In this document: positions 8,633 to 18,022 of the stretch, piece by piece
Layout of the letters: each line of letters opens with the position of its first letter
Position numbering within the stretch: position 1 is the first letter of the stretch
Source of the DNA: Pseudoxanthomonas helianthi
GTDB lineage: Bacteria > Pseudomonadota > Gammaproteobacteria > Xanthomonadales > Xanthomonadaceae
Direction: 5' to 3'
Assembly: GCF_017939625.1 (NCBI RefSeq)
Contig: NZ_JAGKTC010000001.1
Span: forward strand, 1,446,718 to 1,510,717
Length of the DNA: 64,000 nt
The notes under the pieces: generated by a model
Database searches by the model: none
The model's input: only the letters and a program-made list of their open reading frames with translations
What the model was told of the DNA's origin: nothing
Translations under genes and position numbers: made by a program

Positions 8633-9382
8633 ATGAAAATCGTCGCAAGCATGGTGGTTTTGCCGTTGCTATTTGCGACTTCGATAGCCACGCCGAATGG
8701 AACGGACGCGTCGAAGCCAGTCGTATTCCGCGCCGGTGCGCGCGTGGCCGTTGATGCGACGGGAAAACCAACTAGTGTGCAAGCGTCGGAGGATCTGCCT
8801 GATGCCGTCCGCGGTTATATCGAGCGTCGGATCGCAGGGTGGCGTTTCGACGTGCCGCAGCGGGAAGGCGTTCCTGTTGGTGGGGTCACATATGTGGTTC
8901 TCGGTGCGTGTGCGATGCCCGCGAAGGAAGGCTATCGGCTGGGCATGGACTTTAAGAGTAACGGGCCAGGCTTGCCGAAAGATTGGTTGACGCCGCCGCG
9001 GTATCCGCCCAATGCGGCCCGCGCGGGCAACGAAGCAAACATGGATGTTACCTATGCAGTGGAGTCCGATGGAAACGCGACTCTGGAAGAAATGAAGTTC
9101 AGGGGCGCTAGGCCCCCAGCGGCTCGGGATTTCGATGCTTCTGTTCGGGAGTGGATTGCACGATTGCGCTTCGAGCCGGAACAGGTCGCCGGCCAACCAG
9201 TTCGAACACGAACCACGGTTCCAGTGGATTTTTCACTTGGGAATGCAACGAATGGAAGGCGGTTGCGCAGAGCGGAGAAGGATGAAACGAAAGGGAAATC
9301 GCTCGAATGCGAAGCGGCCACAGGTTATGAGTATGACCAAGTGGTGCTCGATTCTCCATTCAAGTTGATCAACTCCAACTGA
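8633..9382 (+). CDS. Secreted TonB C-terminal-like protein, function unknown
   Basis: A 249-residue protein with a signal peptide (MKIVASMVVLPLLFATSIA). Residues ~120-205 resemble the TonB C-terminal fold: PPRYPPNAARAGNEANMDVTY, then FDASVREWIARLRFEPEQ. The proline-rich spacer and N-terminal membrane anchor of a true TonB are missing, so it is not an energy transducer by itself. A second weaker repeat of the same fold (residues ~35-90, VRGYIERRIAGWRFDVP) may be present. AT-rich codons are commoner here than in its neighbours, which may reflect recent acquisition. It stands alone, 56 bp after glnB with its own ribosome site (AGGGAG), and its role is unknown. Confidence 0.6.
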   Translation: MKIVASMVVLPLLFATSIATPNGTDASKPVVFRAGARVAVDATGKPTSVQASEDLPDAVRGYIERRIAGWRFDVPQREGVPVGGVTYVVLGACAMPAKEGYRLGMDFKSNGPGLPKDWLTPPRYPPNAARAGNEANMDVTYAVESDGNATLEEMKFRGARPPAARDFDASVREWIARLRFEPEQVAGQPVRTRTTVPVDFSLGNATNGRRLRRAEKDETKGKSLECEAATGYEYDQVVLDSPFKLINSN

Positions 9383-9542
9383 GTTTGCAAGGAAGGCGAA
9401 ACTGCCACGGCACACGCGCACAGACCCATGCGGGTTACACGGTGCGCAGCACCGTCCTTACTGCTGCGTTGAGCGTCGTGCTTGTACTCATCACCTCGTT
9501 CAATTGCCTGCGCGAGATGCTAGTCAGCGATTCGCACAGTGC

Positions 9543-9602
9543 CGGAGGTCGGGGTAACGCCCCGAACGTCTCCGCGTAAGTCGGGCATTACCCCCGACCT
9601 AC
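9543..9602. repeat. Palindromic repeat between TonB-like gene and comF
   Basis: Arms AGGTCGGGGTAACGCCC and GGGCATTACCCCCGACCT (about 9546-9562 and 9584-9601) face each other with mismatches. The remaining 160 bp between 9383 and 9542 hold no credible gene. Confidence 0.6.
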
Positions 9603-9609
9603 GGCAGAT

Positions 9610-10338
9610 TCATGGCACTCGCGCGCAAACCCATGCATCCACGCGCGCGACGCCCGCGCGCAACAGGACTTTCGCTGCCGCGTTGAGCGTCGCGCCGGTG
9701 GTCATCACGTCATCGATCAACACAACATGCGCTGGCAAAGCGACGCCGGCTCGCACGGCAAATGCATGGCGCAGATTGCGGTGCCGCGCTTCCGCATCGA
9801 GCTCCGATTGCGGCGCCGTGGGCCGGACGCGCAACAACGCATCGACAACCAGCGGAATACCCAGCTCGCGTGAAACGGGTTTCGCCAGCTCCAGCGCCTG
9901 GTCGTAGCCGCGTTTGCGCAGCCGCGAGGCGTGCAGCGGGATCGGAATGAGGGCCTGCGGACGCGGAACATCGGCCAACGATTCGCACAGCAGTTCGGCC
10001 ATCAACCTGCCGGCGGCCAAGTCGTGGTGGAACTTGAAGCGCGGAACAAGCCGGTCGAAGGGGAAGCCGTATACGCAAGCCGCATGCGCGTGGGTCAGCG
10101 CCGGCGGATGGCGCAGGCACTCCCCGCAGACTGGTTCCGACTGGGGCAACGGAAGCGCGCAGTGCGGGCAGGCGTGGCGGCTCCAGGGCAGGGCCTCGGC
10201 GCAGGCGTGGCACAGGTCGCGACCATCGGCACCGGATTCGCCGCACAGCAGGCAACGCGGGGGCAGCAACAGCCGGGCCAGCCGGCGCGGCCAGCCGTCA
10301 ACTTTTCCGGGGTGGGTTTGGTTGACAGGTCCGGACAT
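9610..10338 (-). CDS. comF: ComF-family phosphoribosyltransferase-like protein
   Basis: A 242-residue protein. The N-terminal zinc ribbon has four CxxC pairs (CLLCG, CHAC, CPHC, CGEC; residues ~30-75). The C-terminal half is a type I phosphoribosyltransferase fold with the PRPP loop [13 protein letters not shown]. ComF homologues are needed for DNA uptake in competent bacteria, probably with the PriA/DprA machinery; the enzymatic substrate is not known. It is divergent from bioB, and the two starts are close enough to share a promoter region of about 50 bp. Start at ATG 10338; the neighbouring alternative MPTRL start for bioB would overlap it. Confidence 0.88.
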   Translation of the reverse strand: MSGPVNQTHPGKVDGWPRRLARLLLPPRCLLCGESGADGRDLCHACAEALPWSRHACPHCALPLPQSEPVCGECLRHPPALTHAHAACVYGFPFDRLVPRFKFHHDLAAGRLMAELLCESLADVPRPQALIPIPLHASRLRKRGYDQALELAKPVSRELGIPLVVDALLRVRPTAPQSELDAEARHRNLRHAFAVRAGVALPAHVVLIDDVMTTGATLNAAAKVLLRAGVARVDAWVCARVP

Positions 10339-10390
10339 GCCGACCAGACTGCCTGCCTTCCCGCCGGATGTCTGTCAGGAAACTCCGAAA

Positions 10391-11407
10391 ATGACGTTGT
10401 TGCGCCACGACTGGAAGCGCGAAGAGCTGCTCGCGCTGTTCGACCTGCCCTTCCCCGAACTGCTGCACCGCGCCGCCAGCACGCACCGTGAGCACTTCGA
10501 TCCGGCCGAGGTGCAGGTTTCCACGCTGCTGTCGGTGAAGACCGGCGGCTGCCCCGAGGATTGCGCGTATTGCCCGCAGGCGCAGCGCTACCACACCGGG
10601 GTCGAGGCGCAGAAGCTGATGGAACTGGATGCGGTGCTGGACAAGGCGCGCGCGGCCAAGGCCGCCGGCGCATCGCGCTTCTGCATGGGTGCAGCGTGGC
10701 GTTCGCCGAAGGATCGCGACATCCCGAAGGTCGCCGAAATGATCCGCGAGGTGAAGGCGCTCGGCCTGGAGACCTGCGCGACGCTCGGCATGCTCTCGAA
10801 CGGGCAGGCGCACGCGCTGCGCGATGCCGGCCTCGACTACTACAACCACAACCTGGACACCGCGCCGGAGTTCTACGGCGAGATCATCCATACCCGCGAA
10901 TACCAGGATCGCCTCGACACGCTGGAACACGTGCGCGACGCCGGCATGAAGACCTGTTGCGGCGGCATCGTCGGCATGGGCGAGTCGCGCGAACAGCGCG
11001 CCGGCCTGTTGCAGGCGCTGGCCAACCTGCCGGCGCACCCGGATTCGGTGCCGATCAACCGGCTGGTGCAGGTCGAAGGCACGCCGCTGCACGGCACCGC
11101 ACTGCTCGATCCGTTCGAGTTCGTGCGCACGATCGCCGTCGCCCGCATCGTGATGCCGAAGTCGATGGTGCGGCTGTCGGCCGGCCGCGAGTCAATGTCC
11201 GATGAGCTGCAGGCACTGTGCTTCGCGGCCGGCGCGAATTCGATCTTCTACGGCGAGAAGCTGCTGACCACCGGCAATCCGGATGTCGAGCGCGACCAGG
11301 CGCTGTTCGCGCGGCTGGGGCTGCGGCCGATGGCGGTGCAGGTGGATACGCATGGGCACGACCATGGCGGCACCGTGCATGCCGATATCGTCGAGGCGGC
11401 GGCCTGA
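10391..11407 (+). CDS. bioB: Biotin synthase
   Basis: A 338-residue radical-SAM enzyme that inserts sulfur into dethiobiotin. The SAM cluster cysteines are C54, C58 and C61 ([12 protein letters not shown]). Later motifs include [14 protein letters not shown] and the Arg of SAGRESM that binds the auxiliary cluster. I chose ATG 10391 (MTLLRHDW), giving the normal length; an in-frame ATG at 10337 would add [12 protein letters not shown] and overlap comF. The ribosome site is weak (CAGGAAA). It lies 413 bp upstream of the bioF-transporter-bioH-bioC block, so it may have its own promoter. bioA and bioD are not in the window. Confidence 0.95.
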   Translation: MTLLRHDWKREELLALFDLPFPELLHRAASTHREHFDPAEVQVSTLLSVKTGGCPEDCAYCPQAQRYHTGVEAQKLMELDAVLDKARAAKAAGASRFCMGAAWRSPKDRDIPKVAEMIREVKALGLETCATLGMLSNGQAHALRDAGLDYYNHNLDTAPEFYGEIIHTREYQDRLDTLEHVRDAGMKTCCGGIVGMGESREQRAGLLQALANLPAHPDSVPINRLVQVEGTPLHGTALLDPFEFVRTIAVARIVMPKSMVRLSAGRESMSDELQALCFAAGANSIFYGEKLLTTGNPDVERDQALFARLGLRPMAVQVDTHGHDHGGTVHADIVEAAA

Positions 11408-11415
11408 TCCTGGGT

Positions 11416-11439
11416 CCTTCCCCCGCTTGCGGGGGAAGG
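11416..11439. repeat. CCTTCCCCCGC hairpin, REP-like
   Basis: A perfect 11-bp stem CCTTCCCCCGC/GCGGGGGAAGG with loop TT, followed by GTGCCGAAGGCGGATGGGGG. Related copies (CCTTCTCCC...GGGAGAAGG followed by TGGCGCG.AGCGCCGGATGAGGG) stand at 44011 and 46463. Confidence 0.8.
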
Positions 11440-11572
11440 TGCCGAAGGCGGATGGGGGCGAGCCCGAAGTCGATGGGACTCCTGTCGTGATGTTGGACAT
11501 GAAGCACGGAAAGGAGCGCATCGGCCTGCGATTCTGTGACTCGTGGGAGAAGCATTCCGCCCTGACGGGCGG

Positions 11573-11604
11573 GTTACTTTCTTTGCTTGTGCAAAGAAAG
11601 TAAC
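11573..11604. repeat. GTTACTTTCTTTGC hairpin
   Basis: A perfect 14-bp stem GTTACTTTCTTTGC/GCAAAGAAAGTAAC with loop TTGT. It is AT-rich in a GC-rich setting. I know this sequence type as a frequent intergenic repeat in Lysobacter and Stenotrophomonas relatives. No U tract follows, so it is not a standard terminator. Confidence 0.85.
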
Positions 11605-11820
11605 TAAAGAAAGCACACCCTGCCTCGCGCCCTTCGCGCTGCGCGCGAAGGTCCGCGGAGCCGGCGGGAATTTCCGGAAGCAACATCCTGTTGCTCCGGA
11701 AACGGCGCACATCCCTGTGCGCCGCCCCTGCGGGGTTTACCCACCGGCTCCGCCACTGCGGACGGAGCCCAAAGCGCAAAGACAGAAGCCAAAACCAACG
11801 CCAAAGCCAAAGAACCCAAC

Positions 11821-13017
11821 ATGTCCCGCCCCGACCTCCACCAACGCGTCCGCTTGCAGCGCGAACAGCGCATGGCGCAGGACCGCGTGCGGACGCGGCG
11901 GACGGTGACGCGGCGCGACGGCACCCGGGTCGAAATCGACGGCCGCTGGCTGGTCGAGTTCTGTGGCAACGATTACCTGGGCCTGGCGCAGCAGTTCGAA
12001 GTGGTCAACGCCCTGCAGGACACCGCCGCGCGCCATGGCGTCGGCGCGGGCGCTTCGCACTTGGTCAGCGGGCATCACGCCGCGCACGAGGCGCTGGAGC
12101 GGGAGGTCGCCGATTGGCTCGGCTATCCGCGCGGATTGCTGTTCGGCAGCGGATTCCTCGCCAACCTCGCCGTGCAACAGGCATTGCTGTCCGAAAGTGG
12201 CGACGTCTGCGTGCAGGACCGGCTCAACCACGCCAGCCTGATCGACGCGTCGCGGCTGGCCGGCTGCAGTTTGCGCCGCTATCCGCATGCCGATGCGGAG
12301 GGCGCGATCCGCCAGTTGCGCCTCGCAGCCGATGGCGCGGCAATGCTGGCCACCGACGGCGTTTTCAGCATGGACGGCGACGTGGCGCCGTTGCGCGACC
12401 TGGCCCTGGTGGCGCGCGCGCAGAAGGCACTGCTGTACGTCGACGATGCGCATGGCGTGGGCGTGTCCGGCCCGGAAGGGCGCGGCAGCGTCGCCGCCGC
12501 TGGCCTGGGTCCGGGCGAAGTGCCGCTGCAGCTGGCCACGTTGGGCAAGGCGCTGGGCGGTTACGGCGCCGTCGTGGTCGGCGACGAAGCGCTGGTCCGC
12601 CATCTGGCCGAAACCGCACGGCCCTACATCTACACCACCGCGTTGCCGCCGGCGTTGGCCGCGGCGACCACCGCCGCAGTGAAGCATGCGCGGCGCGACC
12701 AGTGGCGGCGCGACAAGTTGAACGAACTGATCGCGCGTTTCCGTCGCGGCGTGGCGCGGCACGGACTGGCGCCAATGGATTCGGATTCGCCGATCCAGCC
12801 CTTGCTGTGCGGCGACAACGCCACCGCCTTGGCGATGTCGGCGGCGCTGGAACGCGCCGGCTACCTGGTCACCGCGATCCGTCCGCCGACCGTGCCGGAC
12901 GGCAAGGCGCGGTTGCGCGTGACCCTGTCGGCGGCGCACGGACCGGCGCAGGTCGATGCGCTGGTCGAGGCGCTGGCGATGGCGCGCGACGCCATCCGCG
13001 ACGGGGCCGCGGCATGA
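11821..13017 (+). CDS. bioF: 8-amino-7-oxononanoate synthase
   Basis: A 398-residue PLP enzyme that condenses pimeloyl-ACP and L-alanine, the first ring-forming step of biotin synthesis. Visible landmarks: FCGNDYLGL (49-55), [16 protein letters not shown] (208-212), and the Schiff-base lysine K243 in [10 protein letters not shown]. It begins [10 protein letters not shown] at ATG 11821. Its stop overlaps the next start by ATGA, making it the first gene of a tightly coupled four-gene unit bioF-transporter-bioH-bioC. Confidence 0.95.
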   Translation: MSRPDLHQRVRLQREQRMAQDRVRTRRTVTRRDGTRVEIDGRWLVEFCGNDYLGLAQQFEVVNALQDTAARHGVGAGASHLVSGHHAAHEALEREVADWLGYPRGLLFGSGFLANLAVQQALLSESGDVCVQDRLNHASLIDASRLAGCSLRRYPHADAEGAIRQLRLAADGAAMLATDGVFSMDGDVAPLRDLALVARAQKALLYVDDAHGVGVSGPEGRGSVAAAGLGPGEVPLQLATLGKALGGYGAVVVGDEALVRHLAETARPYIYTTALPPALAAATTAAVKHARRDQWRRDKLNELIARFRRGVARHGLAPMDSDSPIQPLLCGDNATALAMSAALERAGYLVTAIRPPTVPDGKARLRVTLSAAHGPAQVDALVEALAMARDAIRDGAAA

Positions 13018-14018
13018 CGGAAACGCAAGGGCGCCCGTCGCACCGGGCGTTGTTCGCGGTCGGAATCTCGCTGCTGGCGGCGTTGTTCTTCACCCTGACC
13101 TATGTGCTCAACCGCGCCAATGCCAGCGCCGACGCGCATTGGGCGTGGATCGCTTCGCTGCGTTACCTGATCACTTTGCCGTTGCTGTTGCCGCTGGTGT
13201 TGCGCGGAGGCGGGTTCGCGCCCGTGTGGCGCTCGATCCGCACCGCGCCGTGGCCCTGGCTGTTGTACGCCGGCATCGGGTTCTTCGTGTTCTATGCATC
13301 GCTGAGTTATGCCGCCGCCAGCGGGCCGTCGTGGCTGGTGGCGGGCAGTTTCCAGTTCACGGTCATCGCCGGGATGTTGTGCGCGCCCTTGCTGTATCGG
13401 GATGCGCGCCGGCGCATTCCATTGCCGGCGCTGGCCGCTGGCGGGGTCATCGTCGCCGGCGTACTGCTGATGCAGTTCGGCCATGCCCACGGCGCGCTCG
13501 ATCGCGCCGGCTGGATCGCATTGGGCTGCGTGCTGGTGTCGGCGGTGGCCTATCCGCTAGGCAACCGCCTGTTGCTGCTGCACCTGGAGCGTACCGGCGA
13601 ACGGCTCGACGCCACCCAGCGCGTGTTCGGCCTGACTTTGGCCAGCCAGCCGCTGTGGTGGGCGTTGGCGGCATTCGGCTGGACGCGAGCGGGTTGGCCG
13701 GAGGCGACGCAGGTCTGGCTCGCCGCAGGCGTCGCGCTCAGTGCCGGCGTCGTCGCCACGGTGCTGTTCTTCCGCGCCACCGGCATGGTGCGCGATCATG
13801 CGACGGCGCTGGCCGCGGCCGAGGCCATGCAGGCCGCGGAGCTGTTGTTCGCCACCTTGCTGGGCGTGGCGTTCCTGGGCGAATCGTGGCCCCGCGGCAT
13901 GGCCCTGTGGGGTGCATTGCTGGTGATCGGGGGCATCGGCCTGTTCGCCTGGGTCGCGTCGCGGCCGGTAGCGGATGCGCGCGAAACCGAAGTCCTGCGT
14001 ACGGAACACGGCACATGA
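13014..14018 (+). CDS. EmrE/EamA-type (DMT superfamily) transporter in the biotin operon
   Basis: A 334-residue protein with about ten hydrophobic segments, two EamA-like halves (residues ~15-150 and ~160-325) and a conserved [15 protein letters not shown] helix. It best fits the EmrE-like 'multidrug resistance efflux' family of the drug/metabolite superfamily. It overlaps bioF and bioH by ATGA at both ends, so it is made with biotin enzymes. A role in moving biotin, a precursor or a by-product is inference; no substrate can be read from sequence. Confidence 0.8.
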   Translation: MTETQGRPSHRALFAVGISLLAALFFTLTYVLNRANASADAHWAWIASLRYLITLPLLLPLVLRGGGFAPVWRSIRTAPWPWLLYAGIGFFVFYASLSYAAASGPSWLVAGSFQFTVIAGMLCAPLLYRDARRRIPLPALAAGGVIVAGVLLMQFGHAHGALDRAGWIALGCVLVSAVAYPLGNRLLLLHLERTGERLDATQRVFGLTLASQPLWWALAAFGWTRAGWPEATQVWLAAGVALSAGVVATVLFFRATGMVRDHATALAAAEAMQAAELLFATLLGVAFLGESWPRGMALWGALLVIGGIGLFAWVASRPVADARETEVLRTEHGT

Positions 14019-14785
14019 GCGGCTTGCATATCGAAACCGTCGGCCAGGGCCCGGCGCTGGTGCTGATCCACGGCTGGGCACTGCACGGTGGCGTGTTCGC
14101 GCCATTGGTGCAGCGGCTGTCGGATCGCTTCACCTTTCATCTGGTCGATCTGCCCGGTCATGGTTACAGCCGCGACGCCACGATGCCGCTGGCGCTGGAC
14201 GCGGTGGTCGACGAAGTCGCCGCGCGCACGCCGCCGGCCGTGTGGCTGGGCTGGTCGTTGGGCGGCCTGTTCGCGTTGAAGGCGGCCGCGATGCAGCCGC
14301 AGGTGCGCGGCCTGGCGATCATCGCGGCGACACCGCGCTTCGTCCGCGGCGAAGGCTGGCCGGATGCGGTCGAGGCCTCGGTGTTCGCGCAGTTCGGCAC
14401 GGAGCTGCAACAGGATTTCCGCGGCACGCTGGAACGTTTCCTCGCGCTGGACACGCTGGGCTCCGAACACGGCCGCGCCGAGCTGCGCAGCCTGCGCGAC
14501 GCGCTGGTCGCGCGCGGCGAACCGGCGCCGCGAGCATTGCAGGAAGGCCTGCGCCTGCTGGAGCGCAGCGACCTGCGCCATCTGCTGCCGGGCCTGGGCA
14601 TGCCGAGCTTGTGGATCGCGGGCGATCGCGATCGTCTGGTGCCCTCCGCGGGCATGCGCATGGCGGCGGAGCTGGCGCGCGGCGAATTCGTCGGCATCGC
14701 GCGGGGTGCGCATGCGCCGTTCATCGGGCACGCCGATTTCGTCGCGGAGAAGCTTGCCGGTTTCGTCGAAGGATTGGATGCATGA
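14015..14785 (+). CDS. bioH: Pimeloyl-ACP methyl ester carboxylesterase
   Basis: A 256-residue alpha/beta hydrolase of BioH length and order. The oxyanion strand VLIHGWALHG and nucleophile S81 in GWSLGG are both BioH-like. The Asp lies in IAGDRDRLVP and the His in ARGAHAPFIGH. BioH removes the methyl ester from pimeloyl-ACP methyl ester made by the BioC pathway. ATG 14015 overlaps the transporter stop and its own stop overlaps bioC, which strongly supports the assignment over a generic hydrolase. Confidence 0.93.
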   Translation: MSGLHIETVGQGPALVLIHGWALHGGVFAPLVQRLSDRFTFHLVDLPGHGYSRDATMPLALDAVVDEVAARTPPAVWLGWSLGGLFALKAAAMQPQVRGLAIIAATPRFVRGEGWPDAVEASVFAQFGTELQQDFRGTLERFLALDTLGSEHGRAELRSLRDALVARGEPAPRALQEGLRLLERSDLRHLLPGLGMPSLWIAGDRDRLVPSAGMRMAAELARGEFVGIARGAHAPFIGHADFVAEKLAGFVEGLDA

Positions 14786-15675
14786 GTTTCGTGTTCGACA
14801 GTCGCCACATCCGCCGCGCGTTCTCGCGCTCCGCCACCAGCTACGATGCGGCGGCGGCGTTGCAGCACGAGATCGAATCGCGCCTGCTCGAATCGCTGGA
14901 CTACCTCGAGGATCGCGTGCCGCAGGTCGTGCTGGATGTCGGCAGCGGCCCGGCGCGCGCTGCGGCGGCAATGCGCAAGCGCTGGCCGAAGGCGCAGGTG
15001 GTCGCCCTGGATATGGCCCTGCCGATGCTGCGGGAATCGCGCAAGCGCACGCCATGGTGGCAGCGCACCGTGGGCGCCGACTTCGCCCGCGTCTGCGCCG
15101 ATGCGCGTGCACTGCCGTTGGCGGAAAGCAGTGTCGACGTATTGTTCACCAACCTGTGCCTGCAGTGGGTCGAAGACCTGCCCGCTGCGTTCGCCGGCTT
15201 CCGCCGCGTGCTCAAGCCCGGTGGTCTGCTGCTGTGCTCCACTTTCGGCCCGGACACGCTGGTCGAATTGCGCGAGGCTTTCTCCGCGGCCGACGAGGCG
15301 CCGCACGTGAGTCCGTTCGCGTCGATCGCGCAATTCGGCGATGCCCTGATGGCGGCGGGCTTCCGCGATCCGGTGCTGGACCGCGATCTGTTCGTCCTCG
15401 ACTATCCCGACCTGCCGGCGCTGATGCGCGAACTGCGCGCGATGGGCGCGACCAACGCGCTGCGCACGCGCCGGCATACGCTGACCGGCCGCATGCGCTT
15501 CGCCGCGGCTGGCGCGGCTTACGAAAAGCTGCGCCGCGAGGCGGGATTGCCCGCGACCTGGGAAGCGATTTATGCCCATGCCTGGGCGCCGGAACCGGGC
15601 GCGCCGATCCGCATGGGCGGGCACGACGTCGCGTCGGTGCCGGTGTCGGCCATTCCGATCCGGCGCAAGGGTTAG
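14782..15675 (+). CDS. bioC: Malonyl-ACP O-methyltransferase
   Basis: A 297-residue SAM methyltransferase with motif I LDVGSGPARAA (from residue 51), ALDMALPMLR and LCLQWVEDLPAAF, the BioC-type post-motif. It methylates malonyl-ACP so that fatty-acid enzymes can build the pimelate chain. It starts by ATGA overlap with bioH. Its TAG stop overlaps by 4 bp the stop of the convergent glycosyltransferase gene, so there is no room for a terminator between them. Confidence 0.93.
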   Translation: MSFVFDSRHIRRAFSRSATSYDAAAALQHEIESRLLESLDYLEDRVPQVVLDVGSGPARAAAAMRKRWPKAQVVALDMALPMLRESRKRTPWWQRTVGADFARVCADARALPLAESSVDVLFTNLCLQWVEDLPAAFAGFRRVLKPGGLLLCSTFGPDTLVELREAFSAADEAPHVSPFASIAQFGDALMAAGFRDPVLDRDLFVLDYPDLPALMRELRAMGATNALRTRRHTLTGRMRFAAAGAAYEKLRREAGLPATWEAIYAHAWAPEPGAPIRMGGHDVASVPVSAIPIRRKG

Positions 15676-17219
15676 GAACGTGCAGGAATAACGGGCTTTC
15701 GCTCGCGGGTGCCAATTCCCGGTTCCTGCGCGGCGCGTTCCACCCGGAACAGCACGCGCCCCTCGTAGGGCGCGCCCAGGACTTCGACGCGGTAGCCCGA
15801 CGCCACCACCCGCGCCTGCACGCCCGGCCACGCCGCCTGCTTGCAAACCCAGACCACGCCGGGCTCGTGCTCGGCCAGTTCGCTGGCGAGGTCTTCGTCG
15901 TACTCGGGACTGAACTTCGGTTGAGGTTGCGGCAGCGGCGCCAGCGAAATCTTCTCGACTTCCGCGCCCAGTTCCAGATGCAGACCGTAGCGGGCCATGT
16001 CGTCGACGAACACGACTTCCTCGACCGGCCCGTCGCTGCGTTCGCGGATCGCCTGCGCCCAGGCGGCCGCGTCCTTGTGCGTGGGCCAATGCACCGCGCC
16101 GATGCGCAGGGCGAACACGACGGCCAACCACGCCAGCAGCCGCCATGCGCGCGGGAATCCCTTGCCTTCTTCGTTGCGTTGCCTCGCGACCAGCAATGCC
16201 AGCGGTGCGAACAGCGGCAACAGATACAGCGGCATCCGCGACTGGGCCAGGCAGAACACCAGCAGCGGCAATGCCAGCCACAGGACGAGGAACAAACGCG
16301 GTGCGTCCTGCGCGCGCGCGGCGGGTTCGCGCCACCAGCGCCGGAAATGTCCGGGCAGGCCTTTCGCGCTGCGCAGCAACGCACCGGTCCACGGCAGCGC
16401 ACCCAACAGCAAGGTCGGCAAGTAGACCGCCAGCCAGCCGTACCACTGGCCGTTGCGGCCGAATTCGTTGGTAGTGACCCGGTTGACCACTTCGTCGCCG
16501 ATGAAATAGCGGAACAGGCCCGGCGTATCCAGGATCACCGCGACGTACCACGGCAACGCCAGCAGCACGAACACCAGCAGGCCCGACCACTGGAACACAT
16601 GCCGCCGCGGTCCGGGCACCCACAGGTTGAAGGCCAGCAGCGCCAGCAACGGCACCAGCGCCGGCGGCCCCTTGGCGAGGAAGGCGAGGGCGAAGCCCAG
16701 CCACATCAGCACCAGCCACGCGCGCGGGCGGCGCGATGAACCGAAGCGCGCTTCGACGAACCCCCACATCGCCAGGGTTTCGCAGGCGGCCAGCACGTAG
16801 TCGGTGGTGATCATCTGCGCCGCGCCCACGGGCAGCAGCATCGTCGCGTAGACCAGCGCGGCCTGCACGGGACCGTCGCGGGATTCGGGCAACAGCCGGC
16901 GCGCCATCCGCCAAGCCAGCCACGTGCACAGCAGGTAGGCCAGCGCCGCCGGCAATCGCGCCGCCCAGGGTTCGCGGCCGAACGTCGCCACGCTGGCGGC
17001 GATGGCCCAGTAGGTCAGCGGTGGCTTGGTCCAGTGCCCGACCTCGTGGCTGCGCCTGGGATGGATCCAGTCGCCGGTGTCGAGCATGTTCATCGCCACG
17101 TTGGTGTAGCGGCCTTCGTCCGGGTCCCAGATGCCGCGCGTGCCCAGGAACGCGAACGCCAGCACGAGGGCCAGCAACGCGGTCGACACGATGGGAGGAA
17201 GGCGGGGAAGCGGGTTCAT
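15672..17219 (-). CDS. ArnT-like family 39 glycosyltransferase (membrane)
   Basis: A 515-residue polytopic protein with at least nine hydrophobic segments and a soluble C-terminal ~140 residues. The first periplasmic loop has WDPDEGRYTNVAMNM, the D-x-D/E acid motif of GT39/PMT-like enzymes that use a polyprenyl-phosphate sugar. ArnT-like proteins add sugars to lipid A or other envelope acceptors. There is no arn operon here, so the acceptor is unknown. ATG 17219 (MNPLPRLPP) opens right before the first membrane segment; the longer upstream frame to 17336 is unsupported. Confidence 0.82.
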   Translation of the reverse strand: MNPLPRLPPIVSTALLALVLAFAFLGTRGIWDPDEGRYTNVAMNMLDTGDWIHPRRSHEVGHWTKPPLTYWAIAASVATFGREPWAARLPAALAYLLCTWLAWRMARRLLPESRDGPVQAALVYATMLLPVGAAQMITTDYVLAACETLAMWGFVEARFGSSRRPRAWLVLMWLGFALAFLAKGPPALVPLLALLAFNLWVPGPRRHVFQWSGLLVFVLLALPWYVAVILDTPGLFRYFIGDEVVNRVTTNEFGRNGQWYGWLAVYLPTLLLGALPWTGALLRSAKGLPGHFRRWWREPAARAQDAPRLFLVLWLALPLLVFCLAQSRMPLYLLPLFAPLALLVARQRNEEGKGFPRAWRLLAWLAVVFALRIGAVHWPTHKDAAAWAQAIRERSDGPVEEVVFVDDMARYGLHLELGAEVEKISLAPLPQPQPKFSPEYDEDLASELAEHEPGVVWVCKQAAWPGVQARVVASGYRVEVLGAPYEGRVLFRVERAAQEPGIGTRERKPVIPARS

Positions 17220-17404
17220 GCGTCGTCCGGACGGGGGCGGCGAAGCAGGATGGCGGTTTGCGATGAAGCTTTTAGGACCGTGCGGGTTACGACGATGTCG
17301 GAATACCGTGCCCGATCCGCCTCGACATGCCACCACGGTCGGCCCGGGCGAGGCGGCGAGCGGGAACGGTTTCCTTCATCCGGGCGGCGGACAAGCCGAT
17401 CGCC

Positions 17405-18022
17405 TCAAGCCGATTCGACGAACAGGTCGCGATGGAAGAAATAGACTTCCTGCAGCAGGAATTTCCAGCGCGTGCTGAAGGTACGGAAACGCGTGGTCGG
17501 GGTCGGCGAGCCCAGCGCTTCGATGCCGGCCTCGCGGGACAGGCGCAACGCGCGCGCCATGTGCAGCGGGTCGCTGACCACGATGGCGCGGTGCAGCCCG
17601 TTGTTGCGCATCAGCGTCGCCGCCTGTTGCAGGTTCTGCCGGGTGGTGCGCGACACGCTTTCGATCAGGATCGCCTCTTCGGCCACGCCGTGGCGCAATG
17701 CGTAGCGGCGGCCGACCTGCGATTCGGAGAAACGCGCGCCGTGCCCGCCGTAGCCGCCGGTGAAGATCAGCCGCCCGGCCAGGCCGCGTTTGTACAGGTC
17801 GATGCCATGGCGCAGGCGTTCCTCGAACACCGGCGAAGGCCGCGCGTCGTAGGCCGCCGCGCCCAGCACGATGATCGCGTCGGCCGGCGCCGCCTGGTCC
17901 CGGTTGCCGACCCATACGATGTACGCGGCCACGCCGAGCAGCCACAGCAGCGCCAGCAACAGCAAGCGCCACAGCCAGCCGAGCGGGCCGCGGCGTTTCC
18001 TGCGACGGCCAGAAGCGTTCAC
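17405..18022 (-). CDS. YdcF/SanA-like DUF218 membrane protein
   Basis: A 205-residue protein. A basic head is followed by a membrane segment (residues ~14-34, WRLLLLALLWLLGVAAYIVW) and a DUF218 domain: ADAIIVLGAAAYDARPS, RLIFTGGYGG, ESVSRTTRQNLQQA and VVSDPLHMARA. Relatives act in envelope or vancomycin-sensitivity phenotypes (SanA) or in carrier-lipid metabolism (ElyC). It starts at GTG 18022, overlapping the dehydratase stop by GTGA, so the two are cotranslated. Exact substrate unknown. Confidence 0.8.
   Translation of the reverse strand: MNASGRRRKRRGPLGWLWRLLLLALLWLLGVAAYIVWVGNRDQAAPADAIIVLGAAAYDARPSPVFEERLRHGIDLYKRGLAGRLIFTGGYGGHGARFSESQVGRRYALRHGVAEEAILIESVSRTTRQNLQQAATLMRNNGLHRAIVVSDPLHMARALRLSREAGIEALGSPTPTTRFRTFSTRWKFLLQEVYFFHRDLFVESA

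Larger units (their letters stand above)
11408..11820. other. 413-bp gene-free stretch between bioB and bioF
   Basis: It holds two hairpins of dispersed repeat families (11416-11439 and 11573-11604) followed by a variable G/C-rich tail (11640-11800). No open frame has a ribosome site and a recognisable product. The hairpins may attenuate read-through from bioB into bioF; this is inference. Confidence 0.6.

Noticed and set aside
9385-9579. Small frames downstream of the TonB-C-like gene
   Set aside because: No ribosome site, and the translation covers part of a palindromic repeat.
14164-16929. A 921-codon minus-strand open frame across bioH, bioC and the glycosyltransferase
   Set aside because: bioH and bioC have catalytic motifs on the plus strand and ATGA coupling; the minus-strand frame is Arg/Ala-rich antisense.
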